From Torreya grandis (Eukaryota > Streptophyta > Pinopsida > Cupressales > Taxaceae): 64,000 nucleotides of DNA. The notes under the pieces are model-generated. The model was given only the letters and a program-made list of their open reading frames with translations. It was not told where the DNA came from and made no database searches. Positions 45,203 through 57,589 of the stretch are shown here, piece by piece. The DNA lies in NCBI GenBank assembly GCA_037957365.1, contig JARHVA010000081.1, positions 6,315,501 through 6,379,500 on the forward strand, in the 5' to 3' direction. A program made the position numbers and the translations under genes. Positions within the stretch are counted from its first letter, which is position 1; each line of letters opens with the position of its first letter.

Positions 45203-46800
45203 TAAAAAGCCCACTTAGGACTAGCACTACCAGATCCTTGTCTTCATGATGAATGGGAGTGTGCCACTTGGTACCTATCAAGCTCTCAGCGTCCTTTTAG
45301 CATTATATTTTATTGTAAGCCATTATATCTCCATTAATACCATCAATATCATGCCACTTAGAGAATCTATAGGCTTTATATGCTCTACATAGTCAATCTT
45401 TATCAGGCTAGTGCCATTTCACCACATGGTAGCTTCTTATTTGGCCTGAGTTCTTTGAAAAGTCCAAACTTACCTCACACCATTGGATTATCCTTGCATA
45501 AATCACCATAAACCATTGATCTAGATCTGAAGGATCAAATGCCATTAGTTGTCTTGCAATATTTCTTATGGTTGTGACACTTATCACTACGGTGTTTGTC
45601 TCAACTTTGTTGAAAAGTTCAAATCAATCTCGCACCATCAAATTTTGTTGGGAAAGTAAATGCAATACATCAAATCATGATCTAAGGGGTATAATTCAAT
45701 TTGATATTATCTATACTTGGCCCTAAGGTCATTCTACTTAGTAGTCCCATAGGCCTTCTATGGATAGTATCAATTACTTGGATGCTATCACACCATGTAG
45801 AATCACTTCACTAGATCTTTATCCCCATTAAATTGTTAATGGTTCACTCACACCATTAGATCCTCAAAATATGCTTGGGATTTAATTCATTGAAATTTCC
45901 ACCTTTGATCATGCACCATTGATCCTATTTGTATGGATTAAGTATAAACCATTGATTTCCATCCATAGGGCTCAGTCCTTTACTCCATGTTATATTGGAT
46001 CTCCAATAGGGATTTCACAATGGTGACACTTGTCACTTTCATGCTTGTCTTGTGGATTTATTAAAAAATTGACCTTCTATGTATCATTGATCAAGATCTA
46101 TACACTTTACAATATACTATCCATCAATAGGAACATGTTTAATCTTTAAATCATGACCTATGAGCTTGACACTTGGATCATCCATGCTCATCCCAAGTCC
46201 CTTTGACTATTCAACCTTAATCACACACCATCATATCAATTTGCTATGTGTTAATGTCTACCATTAGATTGTGATTTGTAAGATCAACTATGATTGGCTT
46301 GAATTTAACATAATAAACAATTGAGTCATAGCCTAAGACATAAAGTACTTAGTATAAAAATACTTAGCCTAAAGTTTTGGGACATTAATAAATATGATGT
46401 AGACTTTAGGACTTCGAGCTCAGTTTACAACAAAGGGACTCAACATTATTTAGACCATGTTAATAAACAAAAGTGACCAAGCATTAGCAGATATAAAAGG
46501 GACCCAATATGGATTTTTAGACTAAGGTTCAGTCAAGTCAATAAACATGGCCAAACCTTAGTATAAAAATTAGACTAAGTCCATGCATATTTAAAATGTT
46601 CCTAGTTAAATTGCTCCTACCAATTTGAATTTTAAACAAAGTACCTAGGCTAGGGCAATTGGAACAAGGGTTTTAAGGTGCTCAAACATGAATTCAACTT
46701 GACCTCTAATGAACACTTGAAAAAATGAATTAGATAAATAAATTAGGCATCTATGTTTAACAAGGGCTTAATTTATTTAATGTAGTTTTGGGCACTAACA

Positions 46801-48300
46801 CTAGCTCTCACCTAAGGATGTACACCCCCTGTGGGTGTGTAAAAAACCCCCAAAATGTAAGACCCAATGTTAATCCATTAGGTCATGGAGTCAAGACTTA
46901 ACAATTTCATTAATAGAGACCCATGAAGGTTTTACAAAATAAGGCATACTAATAAAAATAGATTAGGAAGATCTAAAAATAAACACACAAAAGGAACTAT
47001 ACAAACAAGGCCCAAAACAAAGGGGAAATAGACTCAATACACTATACATTATAAAATAATGTACATATTTATAGACTCAATCAAGGAAGTGTTTTAAATG
47101 TCTACCATTGATTATAATCTCTATTATTTCACCATCCAAGTCTCTTCGGAAAAATGTGTGTTCCCTAATCTGATAGTCAATGGAATAAGGACCATACACA
47201 AGGCATCAAACTTTTCGTGCTTGCCTTTCTCTTCATGTATATTGTGCCAAAGTAGAACCAAATCACCTACTTATAAGGTTCTCAGAGTGACCTTCCTATC
47301 ATATATATTTTTTAGATTTTATTTGAACTTGAGGTGCCTTTCATGAGCTTGTCTTTTGATTTCATCAAGCTTAATAATTTGGTTCATCCTACTCTCATAG
47401 TGGTTGATTTTCTCATCATCTTCTAGTTACTACATGAGCTGATAGGTTGAAAACTATAAATTCATAGGTAAAATTGATTGAGATCCATAGATAAAATCAA
47501 AAGGGTTTTTGACTATAGATATCTTAGGCATGATCATGTCAACCCAAAAAGTAAACTTCATATGTTCACCCCACTTCTTCTTATGTGCTTCTAATGTTTA
47601 TCTAATGATTTTGAGAAAGTTCTTGTTATTATATTATGCTTGCATATTCCCCTAAGGGTTGTGATTGAAATCATAGGTCAATTTAATCCCATACTCTTTT
47701 CATAATGACACTAAAGGTTTAGTTTTGAAACTCATGGCATTATCAACAATAACTTTGATAGGCAAACCAAATATACAAATAATCTAATTTAGTAAAATTT
47801 CCATAACCACCTGGTGTGTAGCCTTCTTTGTAGGGACCACTTCAACACATTTTTTGAAGTAGTCAGTTGTAACTAGTATCTATTTATGTTCAACACTTGA
47901 TGAATCAATAATTTCTTAAATGAAATCCATTCTCCATTGTCTAAATTGGCCTTCAATCATCATAGGCTACAAGGGAAGAGAACTAGAAGATTTCACTCTC
48001 CTAGTAAAGCATTGACATTTCTCACACTTTATGACTTTCTGATAAACATATTTGAATAATTATGACAACCAATATCCATCTTTATAATTTTATGAGCTAT
48101 AACTTTAGGTGCAAAATGGCCACCACATAGTCCACTATGGAATTCTTCAATCAAGTTAGCAGTTTGTTCCTCTACCATGCATCTTAGGAGAACACCATTC
48201 AGATTATTCCATACAAATCCATTTTAAATCAAGAGGTGATTTTGGGAAACAAGCTTAATATTATTCCTTTTATTCTTGTCTAAGTCAAGGAAATAACTTA
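46801..48300 (-). pseudogene. Gypsy-3 integrase
   Basis: On the minus strand the zinc-binding part reads EEFHSGLCGGHFAPKVIAHK (about 48100-48165). The core reads FRQWRMDFI, TTDYFKKCVEVVPTKKATHQ and FGLPIKVIVDNAMSFKTKP (about 47690-47930), and the last part includes KKKWGEHMKFTFWVD (about 47540-47590). The two Asp residues are kept (MDFI, VDNA). The catalytic Glu is lost: the usual Q-A-E-x-x-N-K reads QA, stop, YNNK. About 550 bp at the 46801 end show no domain and would be the 3' untranslated region. Confidence 0.85.
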
Positions 48301-48313
48301 GATTTTACAAGTA

Positions 48314-48700
48314 CTAGGCAATGTCTTTATACCATAGAGATATGTCAAATTGACTCAATAAATCATCAATATTGAAAATAGTAGTGTTTACCTTGATGGC
48401 TTGAAAATTGGTCCCAACCATGAGATTGGATAGACCCATCTTGGGGGTTTGAATATCCATGTTATACTCTTGCAACTTATTGAGCCACCTATATCTCTTG
48501 CTAGATACTTCAGTCTGAGTCAAACTATCCTTCACCATGGTATGTAGGTTATAAGAAATAATCTTTGAACTTAGAATATAAGGCTTGAACATCTTGGTAT
48601 CCTTCAAGAGGGTGAAGGATTGTTTTTCTATGATGGTGTAATTTAGTTAAGCACCTTACATAGCTTTGCTAAAGAAAGGTATTGGATTCTCATGAACATC
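48314..48700 (-). pseudogene. Gypsy-3 post-RT RNase H remnant
   Basis: Reads YILSSKIISYNLHTMVKDSL, then SSKRYRWLNKLQEYNMDIQT, matching the C-terminal half of the Gypsy RNase H region that normally joins RT to integrase. No catalytic residues can be assigned. Confidence 0.75.
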
Positions 48701-48869
48701 TTCATTATTTTGCAATAAGACAACAACAATAGTGTTATATGATGTAAAATAGAAAATCTAAAATGGCTTAGTGTAATCAGGGCTAGCCAAAATAGGGGTA
48801 GAATTTAAACCTCCTTTGATGTCATTGAATGCTTGCATGACCTTTTCCTCCCACTTGATGGTCTGATCC

Positions 48870-49620
48870 TTATTTAGAATGGAATTAATAGGTAGAGTGA
48901 TCTCTACAAAGTTGGACATAAACCTCCTTATGAAATTAATTTGTATAAAGGACTATATTCCCTTTTTGGACTATAAGATGGGCACTTTATCAATCACTTC
49001 TACCCTTCGAGGGCCAATCATGACACCATATTTAGACACTATATGTCCCAACAACTTGACCTTTCTTACTTTGAAGTGACATTTATTTGGATTGAACAAA
49101 ATGCCAAACTCCCTACATCTGATCAACAATTTCTCTATATACTCCAAATGTTCTCCTCTGGTCTTAGAGTACACAGTAACATCATCCTAATGCATAAATA
49201 TAAATTTATTAATCATCTCTATAAAAACAACATTCATAGCTCATTGAAATGTTACACTTGCATTCATTAACCCAAAAGGTATCCTCATATATACATGCAT
49301 TCCCCAAGGCATTGAAAATGTGATCTTGGGTCTCTCAGATTCCTTCACCATAACTTGGTTATATCTTGAGAACCCATCTAAAGTGGACAACATATATGAT
49401 CCTATAACACTTTGCATTAGGTTGTTCATATTGGATAGGGGACAATTATCTCTTAAAGAATCTTTATTCAAATATCAAAAATACACACACAAGTAGATGT
49501 CACCATTTTTATTTCTCACAAGGATTAAATTTTCAAACCATGATGAATACCTAATGGACTGAATGATATCGCCATCCCTTATCTTCTTTAATTCATCCTA
49601 CATCTCAGTGGTCATAATGG
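48870..49620 (-). pseudogene. Gypsy-3 reverse transcriptase
   Basis: NCPLSNMNNLMQSVIGSYML, STLDGFSRYNQVMVKESERP and WGMHVYMRIPFGLMNASVTF (49241-49471) are followed by the catalytic DDVTVYSK (about 49175-49195) and CREFGILFNPNKCHFKV with LLGHIVSKYGV (48971-49174). Just before the DD pair the frame carries a TAG where this family has Gln. Confidence 0.9.
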
Positions 49621-50214
49621 GGTTAATAGGTCTCTATTTCTACCTAAAAAGCTTGCTATCAGATTACAATGGAATGACATGTTGGAACAAGTCTTCCCTA
49701 TACAATTTTAACTTAGAATAAGACCATGCTAAACAATCCTGGTACTTTTAAGTAACTGCATGTAAACTTTCTTCTCAACTATACTTAGGGGAGTACCCAT
49801 CCAAACCTTCCTTGGATTCTCACGAGAAACCAAATTACACTTAGTCACATCCTTTGAAATAAATGAGTCTCAAGTCTTGATTCTATCCACTCCAAAATAT
49901 TCTTCTAAACTTACTAATCCTCTATGAAACATGTTTGTCCTCAACTGAATAATGTCCTTCCCAAAAAAGGTTTCTTTTCCATCACAAACTTGAACCATAA
50001 ATTTCAAGTCTATGAGTTGATCAAGAAACTCAACTTCAAAATTTAGAAACCTCTTAACTTTTTAATCATCATCAAATACCTACTAGTGTTGAACATTGTC
50101 TAGTATTGAAGGCCTAATAAACACCTCCACTTGATATTGACAATAAGGGCTTATATTTTCAATGTAAAATTGATCACCTAACCTTACAAGTGTATCAACT
50201 TCTTCATTGAAACT

Positions 50215-50545
50215 CTATCCTGATAACAAAGATTGAATGCATCAAAGAATTCAAGTAAATCCCAGATAGCATTATGATAATGTTTCAACCTTTTATTTTT
50301 GGTGGCATAAGCATTACAGACCTACTTTACCACTAGATCTAAATCACCCTTGGTAATTAAAATTTTAATTCCATGTTCATGGGTAGTCGATAAACGTATT
50401 ATTAGTGCATTCAAAGGACAACTAAAAAGAAAACTTGAAACACCTACCATTGGGGGCATATAATACAACCCCTATTCCATTTCCAAGATTAGAGTAAGCC
50501 CCATTAGAGCACACATTCCAAACTGTACCTTCACTATTAGGTTCA
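50215..50545 (-). pseudogene. Gypsy-3 RNase H located between protease and RT
   Basis: Reads NGAYSNLGNGIGVVLYAPNG, LSFECTNNT, KGDLDLVV and NKRLKHYHNAIWDLLEFFDA in that order. This is the RVT_3-type RNase H pattern (D-G-A-x-S, then T-N-N, then G-D-S-D-L). The first catalytic Asp is Asn here, the Glu region is destroyed, and the last Asp is kept. It lies downstream of the protease (50563-51000) and upstream of RT (49620). Confidence 0.8.
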
Positions 50546-50562
50546 ACATCAATAGTAGCAAG

Positions 50563-51010
50563 CTATTCATTAGTGTCAATATTCCCCACAAAGATGCCCA
50601 GATCAGCATTTATGTACAACACTTCATTTAGAGCATGCTTCAGATCTTTAATGACATGCAACATCTTTGGATCTCTATAAATTTTGACCATATTACCCTC
50701 CAATGGAATGGTAGCATAAGACAAGTTCATCTGTACACTTCCACCCATGCTATCAACCCATTTTTGTGACAAAAATATCACCCACATAGGTGGGTAGTCT
50801 AAAACTACCATGTCCATAATCAAATACTTACTTAGATGCACTACCAATTATACTACCAACCCCTTGACTTGTTCAACAACTAGATCTTCTCATGAGTCCA
50901 TGGCATAACACTTGCCAAAGGCTGATTTAATCTTCACCTCGAGCTCATTTAGGATACCCAAGGGCATCACATTGCAAGTATCACGAGAATCAAACATAAA
51001 GTTGTGAACA
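50563..51010 (-). pseudogene. Gypsy-3 aspartic protease
   Basis: FMFDSRDTCNVMPLGILNEL (catalytic Asp kept, G-A-S replaced by R-D-T) is followed by MDMVVLDYPPMWVIFLSQKW and GGSVQMNLSYATIPLEG, the C-terminal half typical of this protease family. Two stops lie between the halves. Confidence 0.85.
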
Positions 51011-51378
51011 ATTAGACCATTGATCAAGAGAGTTGTATAAAATGGGTCCATGTTCAATTATCTTTCTACCAAGGCAATCCCCAAATACACTTTCAAAGTT
51101 GGTTCAAGAACTTCTTCTGATTGTTCGTCTTCCTCTAGGGGTGTTTGGGGTAAATCAATCTCATTTATAGTTGATTTCTCACCAAATTCCAAGTATTAAT
51201 ATTCCCTCTTCCTATGTTTAGGTATTCTTAATAATTCAACAAATGGCACAGTGATTTTTAGTTGGCTCAACACTTGGGCCATATCACATATACTATAATG
51301 AGGAGGAAGAGTATTTGGTGGAAAGATAACAACACCTTTAACCAGAATGTAATTACTTAAGATCTGAAGTAGAGTAGG

Positions 51379-51888
51379 CTAGGATGGATTTGCATACTTA
51401 ATAATAGACTTAAAAGGTGGATTTTGTTTAACATCATTCACACCCTTAGGAATACTAGATAACACAGGTACTTTATTTTTAGTGAGAGCAACTCTAGGCT
51501 TAACAACTTTAGAAATTGGTACAAGTTTGGAATTATTATTAACTACTATAGTTTTCTTAGCTTCTTTACTTATATCCCCTAACCTTGGATTTGTAGGGAT
51601 AGTGTCTTGAGGAGTATCACCTAGTTGCCTACTTCTCAAGTAGTATTCCTTCTCTTGGGAAACTACTACATTAATTAGTAATTCTCTATTGTCAACTGGC
51701 ATAATTCCTCCATCATACTTCTTAATCACCATTGATCTTAAAAAATCAAAATCATGAATGGGTAATTCATACACTTGTTCCATATTAACATCACAATAAA
51801 ATTCAAAAGTTTGGATGCATACCTTTTGTACTTCACTCCAAAACTGATAAAGAGTGATATCACTTAACAATTCTATGAAGGCAAACAT
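51379..51888 (-). pseudogene. Gypsy-3 linker between gag and protease
   Basis: A 169-codon open frame without a clear domain. It starts MFAFIELLSDITLYQFWSEV, continues with an acidic/Tyr-rich stretch and a Lys-rich C-terminal part. Its position suggests the gag C-terminal or spacer region. It is the longest uninterrupted frame in Gypsy-3. Confidence 0.5.
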
Positions 51889-52259
51889 CTTGCTTCAGGG
51901 ACTCTAAAAATTAAACATCATAATCTCATCATCGGATGATATAGACTTATATTCATCCATATATTCATCAATAATTTCTATTATATCATATGGAGGATGT
52001 GGAAGGAAGCACTTGTCACACTAGTTATTATTAATGTCACAACTTATCACATTCACCTTGGCATTTAATGGATCAAGCACTTTTTCCTAGCTCCTCTATT
52101 CTAATTTTTTTCTATTTTTTCATCTCATATAGGCCTCTTCCCTCTTCATTATCTCGATGGTGGAAAGCAATCCTTCCTTGTGCTTGATTTGGATTTGGAT
52201 CCCTCTTTTAACTAGTAGACACATGATGGATCCCATTTTTAGCTCTAGCTAACTTGTAT

Positions 52260-53270
52260 GACATTTCTTTAAAAGTAGAGGCCAAAATTTTAATAGTCTC
52301 CTCAAGGTTGGTTGTCTTTGTGGACTATGTTTTTTCTAGATTGACCAACTTTACATCATCCCACTTGTTCATGGGATTTCCCATAGCCTTTATGATATTT
52401 TTAATTTGGATAGCCATATTGAATGCCAATCATAGGTTCATGGGAGCCTTGTCCCTTAAGTAGTATACAACCTTCTTATCAAAGGCATCATAATACTTTA
52501 TCAATCATGTTGTATCATTGGGCCTAATGTTTTTAGGTAGTTTCATCATAGTTTTTTTGAATAGTGTATTGAATTCATAAACACACTCATTGGGGTTCTT
52601 CTTGATGTTTTCAAATTTAGCAAAAATGAATCTCAAATCAATTCTATCACCAGATTAAATTCTAAACACATTCTTCATCTCTTCCAATGAATTAATACAC
52701 CCATGGGGAAGAGAGTTGAACCACTCATAAAAATATTCTTCTAGTGTATGCACAAATAAATTAATGCACACATCCTAATTCTCAACCTCATAATCTTCAA
52801 TGATATTGTGAAAAGCCTTCAAATGTTAATTACTGCTCATTGCATTATTTCCTTGGAACTTTAGAAGGTGGTTCTTTACTTTATTTGGATAACCTTCCAT
52901 GTCCTCAAAATTGATAGGTTTGAATCTATAAATGTAGAATACAAGATGTTCATTCTCATCTTGGTCCCTATGCCTCATGATTGGTTCAATGGGAGGTTCA
53001 AGAACCAATGACAAAGGTATGCATGGGGTAAATGAGGTGGACTTTGTGGTTCACACTTGGGAGGGGATTCATCTAGTTGAGAAGGAGCTATATAATAAAT
53101 TGGAATACAAGTTTTAGAGTTGCTAGAAGAGCTATGATAGTCCTCAACAATATGGATCTCAATAAAATGTTCAAGATTATCAAAATCTTGAGAATCCAAA
53201 CAATTTTTTATAGCTGCATTATGCTCTTCAATGGGACTCCAAACTTGTCTCCTTCATCTTTGATGCAAAC
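52260..53270 (-). pseudogene. Gypsy-3 gag (Retrotrans_gag)
   Basis: Minus-strand pieces, in order: an acidic N-terminal part (52975-53199), FQGNNAMSSN at about 52830, then FVHTLEEYFYEWFNSLPHG and INSLEEMKNVF at about 52660-52760, NPNECVYEFNTLFKKTMMKL at about 52550-52610, and IKYYDAFDKKVVYYLRDKAP at about 52440-52510. This is the capsid-type gag pattern. Several stops and frameshifts break it. Confidence 0.82.
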
Positions 53271-53825
53271 TTAGGGGTGGGAAAATTTGTTTGGATGAGT
53301 CACCTTTCAAGGATGATCTCAATCCTTACAGCTTTGTAAATAATAAAATACTCAAATATGAAGGTTAACAAATATATTCAAACTAGGCACTGGTCTTCTT
53401 TAAAACCAAATGATAAGATTGGAGTTGCCACTAGAATCAAACTTCTAGAATATAATAGTTGACAAACTGTTATGATACATACTAAACTTGATAAATCTTA
53501 ATGAGATGGAAATCAAAGACACTAAAATTTCCATAATTATGTTCAAAAAGGGAAAGGCACCTTCTAACATGGAATATTAATAGTTCCTAAATATAACCAT
53601 CAGCTCTAGCTTTTTATAAGAGTCCCCAAAAACACAAGTAACTTGGACTTCAATAAAATCCCCAAAAATGGTACCAAAATCATGGTGACATTGATGAACC
53701 AAACATAATTAGAATAGCACAAATTGGTAAAGAACTTGAAAAATGATAGAAGCTCTCTACATGCGTCCCTGACAACACAAGTAACTAGGATTATTTATTT
53801 TTCCTTGATAATGAAGTCATAATTA
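53271..53825 (-). other. Gypsy-3 5' untranslated region
   Basis: Between gag and the 5' LTR. It contains TGGCAACTCCAATC on the minus strand at 53417-53430, similar to a Tat-type primer binding site but about 395 bp away from the LTR edge. Confidence 0.45.
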
Positions 53826-56800
53826 TGTTATTTACAAATTGTACACCTTTCATGCTTGATCTTTCACACTCAAAATATGGCACAACCAAACTTTCACACT
53901 TCACTTGGGAAGGGTTGTCACAAGGAATGTATAAATGCTCTAATTCACATACAAGCTACTGAAGACAGATACAAAGGTGATTACAACCTTAAGCCTAAAT
54001 AATTATCAATATCAAGGTTGAATGAAATATTTCAATGCTAATATTTAAAAAACAATATGTAAATACATGTTATATAAGCAATATCTTATGTATTTGTTGG
54101 CAAATAATACTTATGATATGCAACAAGGATTGTATCATTTACAGGGTAGGAGAAGGTAGGATAGTTTGTTAATTATAAAGAGGAAGGGCATGGTGGTGTT
54201 CTGCTAGTTTTCAATTAGCAGAGGATCTTACAACATTAATGACATCACTTATTACAAAGACATAGAAAATACTCATAAGCAAGCTAATGAGACATACCAA
54301 ATTATCCTTGAAAGATATAGAACATACACTGAAACTAAAACTTCAAACACTTTTCCCTATCAAATCCATAAACCTAGGGTACCCTAAAAGGTTATTCAAC
54401 AACATATTCTAAAATAATGCAAAAAGGGTTTTATAATCTAGATCTAAGCCTAAGATGACAATAGTAATGAGCATAGATTAATATATCTAATCAACAACAG
54501 TTGAAAAACACATCACTGCACTTCATCAATAGGAAACAACAAAGAATCATAAACATTTTCATTAAATTGAAAAGAGATACTACATACATCATTTTTTCAA
54601 AATTTTGTCATGGGAACAAGCATGGTGATATTTCTCCATGTTAGACAAGGGAGACAAAAACATGCTCTTAGAGCTTGTTAATGTCTATACACTTGCAAAC
54701 ACCTTAGTAAGAGAGAAAATACATTCACTCAACAACTGATCCCAAAAATTTTAGAACCTAGACTTGGAGATAAGTAAAGACCAACAACAACCAAAACAAT
54801 GACCAGCCCCGAATAGAGGATTAAACACCTTATTTATACATTTTACACTATTATTTTAAATCTGGGATAGTAGGTTGTAATTTTCAAAATTGCATAACAA
54901 CCCTCCCAATTTCACCAAGATGTTCCTAGATAGAAAATATTCCTTGTCATGCATAAATCTCCATCCAGTTGTAAGAAAAATCATTATTCTCACTACCTCT
55001 TCAAATAATGATGAATATTTGCAACAAACCCTTTGATTTTATGACTAAAGATGCCCTTTTACATGATTTGGAAGGTGACACTCTATGGTAGAGGCTAAAC
55101 AAACTTTGTTTTCATGTGTAACCACCTAAGGATGCCCTTAATCACTTATTTGCATAGATAGAACCTTATGGATAGCTCTCCTTTATCTTTTGCATGTGAT
55201 GGAACAACCTTCTCTTGTAATGATGGATGAATTATAATTCTTAAGATGTGGTAGAGGCATAAAGTGATCCATGGCCATCATTGAAAACATGCTCTAAAAT
55301 AACTCACCAACCTTATTATACAATATGATTTCTTGCTCATCCACTAAGGAACTATCAATTTTATCTCCTAGGCCAAATTTTGACACATATTGACATGTGG
55401 CTCATCACATCAGATCCAACTAGGTGTTTGTGGGACTTAAAAGTGACTAAGCTACTTAACTAGATCTTATATAGACACATGTCACTTTTGCATTTTCTTT
55501 GAGCTCCATTGAAATGTCCACTTTCCTACATGTCAATATCATGTCACTCTATTTATTAACTCAAAATGTGACCATTACCCCTAGGACATGTGTCAACATG
55601 TCATTAGGTCTAGATCCTTGAAAAGCCCACCTAAGACTAATACAGCTAGATCCTTGTCTTCATGTTGAATGCGAGCATGCCACTTGGTAGGTCTACAAGC
55701 TCTCAACATCCTTTTAGTATTTTTTTATTGTGAGTCATTATATATCCATTAAGACCCTTGAGATCATGCCATTTAGATAATCCATGGGCTTTATACACTC
55801 TACATATTTAGTCTCTATCAGGCTAACTCACTTTCACCATGTGGTAGCTTCTTATTTGCCCTAGGTTCTTTGAAAAGTCTAAAATTACCTTACACCATTG
55901 GATTATCCTTGCATAGATTACTATATACCATTGATCTAGATCTAAAATATCAAATGCCATTGGCTATCTTGTAATATTTCTTATAGGTGTGATACTTGTC
56001 ATCACCATATTTATCCCATCTTTGTTAAAAGGTTCACAACAATCTCACACCATTAGATCTTATTTGGGCAAGTGAATGCACTCTATTAGATCATGATATG
56101 AGGGGTGGAATTCCATTGGCTATTATCTATACTTATCCCCAAGGTTATGCCACTTGGAAATCTTGTGGGCCTTTTATGGATAGTATTAATTACTTGGATG
56201 CTATGGCACCACATGGTAGCACTTTGCTAGATCTATATCCCCATTGAACTATTAGAAATTTTCTTGCACTGTTAGATCATTGAAATATACTTAGGCTTTA
56301 ATTCATTAAAATGTCCACCTTTAACCATGCATTGTTGATCCTATTTATATGGATCAAGAATATACCATCAATATACATATAATGGGCTTAGTCCTTTATT
56401 CCACATTCCATTAGATCTATGATAGGGATCCCATGATGGTGACACTTATCACCTTCATGCTCATCTTGGGGATTTATTGAAATATTAACCTTTTATGTAC
56501 CATTGATTAGGATCTATACATTTTGCCATGTATCATTGATCAATGTGAATGTGCTTGAGGTTTAAATAATTCCCCATGAGCTTGACACTTGGCACATCCA
56601 TGCTCATCCCAAGTTCCTTTGACTATTCAACCTTGATCATGCACCATCAGATTAATTTACTTTGCATTAATGTGCACTGTTATATTACAATCCACAAGAT
56701 TAATTATGATTAGCTCAAATTTGACATAGTAAACAATTAATTCATAGATTAGGACATAAATCACTTAGTATAAAAAGACTTATCCTAAAGTTTTAGGACA

Positions 56801-57217
56801 TTAATAAATATGATGTATAATTTAGGAATTTAAGCTCAATTTATAATAAAGGGACTTGACATTATTTAGACCATGTTAATAAACAAAAGTGACCAAGCGT
56901 TAGCATATATAAAAGGGACCTAATATGTATTTTTAGACTAAGGTTTGGTCATGTAAATAAACATGGCCAAACCTTAGTATAAAAATTAGACTAAGTCCAT
57001 GACATATTTAAAATGCTCCTACTTAAATTGCTCCCACCAATTTGAATTTAAATCAAAGGGCCTAGGCTAGGGTAATGGAACATGGGTTTTAAAGTATTCA
57101 AACATGAATTCAACATGACCTCTTATGAAAAATTGAAAAAACTACGTGGGATAAATAAATTAGGCATTTATGCTTAATAAGGAATTAATTATTTTAGTGC
57201 AATTTTGGGCACTAGAC
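53826..57217 (-). repeat. Gypsy-3 5' LTR (right copy), about 3.4 kb
   Basis: Homologous along its length to the left LTR, minus about 250 bp near its left end. TATAAATA on the minus strand at 54831-54838 is the likely promoter. The right edge reads GGCACTAGAC, against GGCACTAACA in the left copy. Confidence 0.9.
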
Positions 57218-57222
57218 GGAAG

Positions 57223-57500
57223 CTTACTGGATTTGATTCAAGACAAACTAAAAGTTGTGGTAAGTTTTGAGATGTAGTCATTAAAATTTATCAAGACAAA
57301 AGAATTTGATTTATGAATAATTTCCAAATTTTAAACATTCCTAATAATTATGATATGTTATTAGGAAGATATTGGTCAAAATCAATAGGTACTTTTGTCA
57401 GAAAAGATATCACATGGGTTCTTATAAGTAATGAAATTACTTTCATAAAAAGAGAAGATCAGTGTAGAACACATATAGAGTCGACTACTAATTTTTCATA
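57223..57500 (+). pseudogene. Gypsy-2 protease, C-terminal half
   Basis: Resumes the frame interrupted at 38549, after a 1-base frame change: FDSRQTKSCGKF, then FQILNIPNNYDMLLGRYWSK and SIGTFVRKDITWVLIS, matching the second half of the retroelement protease. Two stops interrupt it. Confidence 0.8.
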
Positions 57501-57589
57501 TGTTTAGATAGGTATCAAAACTTATGAGATAATGAATTTGGATGATCCAAAAAATCAACATGAAGAATTATTTTAAAAAAAACATTTTA

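Larger units (their letters stand above)
38550..46800 (-). repeat. Gypsy-3 3' LTR (left copy), split by Copia-2
   Basis: Begins TGTTGGTTCCC and ends GGCACTAACA. Without Copia-2 and its duplicated TAAAA it is about 3.6 kb. It keeps about 250 bp (38590-38850) that the right copy lacks. A CACCATTGGATC-like word recurs many times between about 45480 and 46270. Confidence 0.9.
38550..57217 (-). mobile_element. Gypsy-3: Ty3/Gypsy element with RNase H between protease and RT, carrying nested Copia-2
   Basis: Long direct repeats (38550-46800 including Copia-2, and 53826-57217) flank a 7-kb minus-strand internal region with gag, protease, RNase H, RT, a second RNase H remnant and integrase. The duplication GGAAG and the resumption of the host protease on the far side confirm the insertion. 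LTR length is about 3.4-3.6 kb, long for its coding region. The coding regions carry many stops, mostly explicable as C-to-T changes. Confidence 0.92.
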
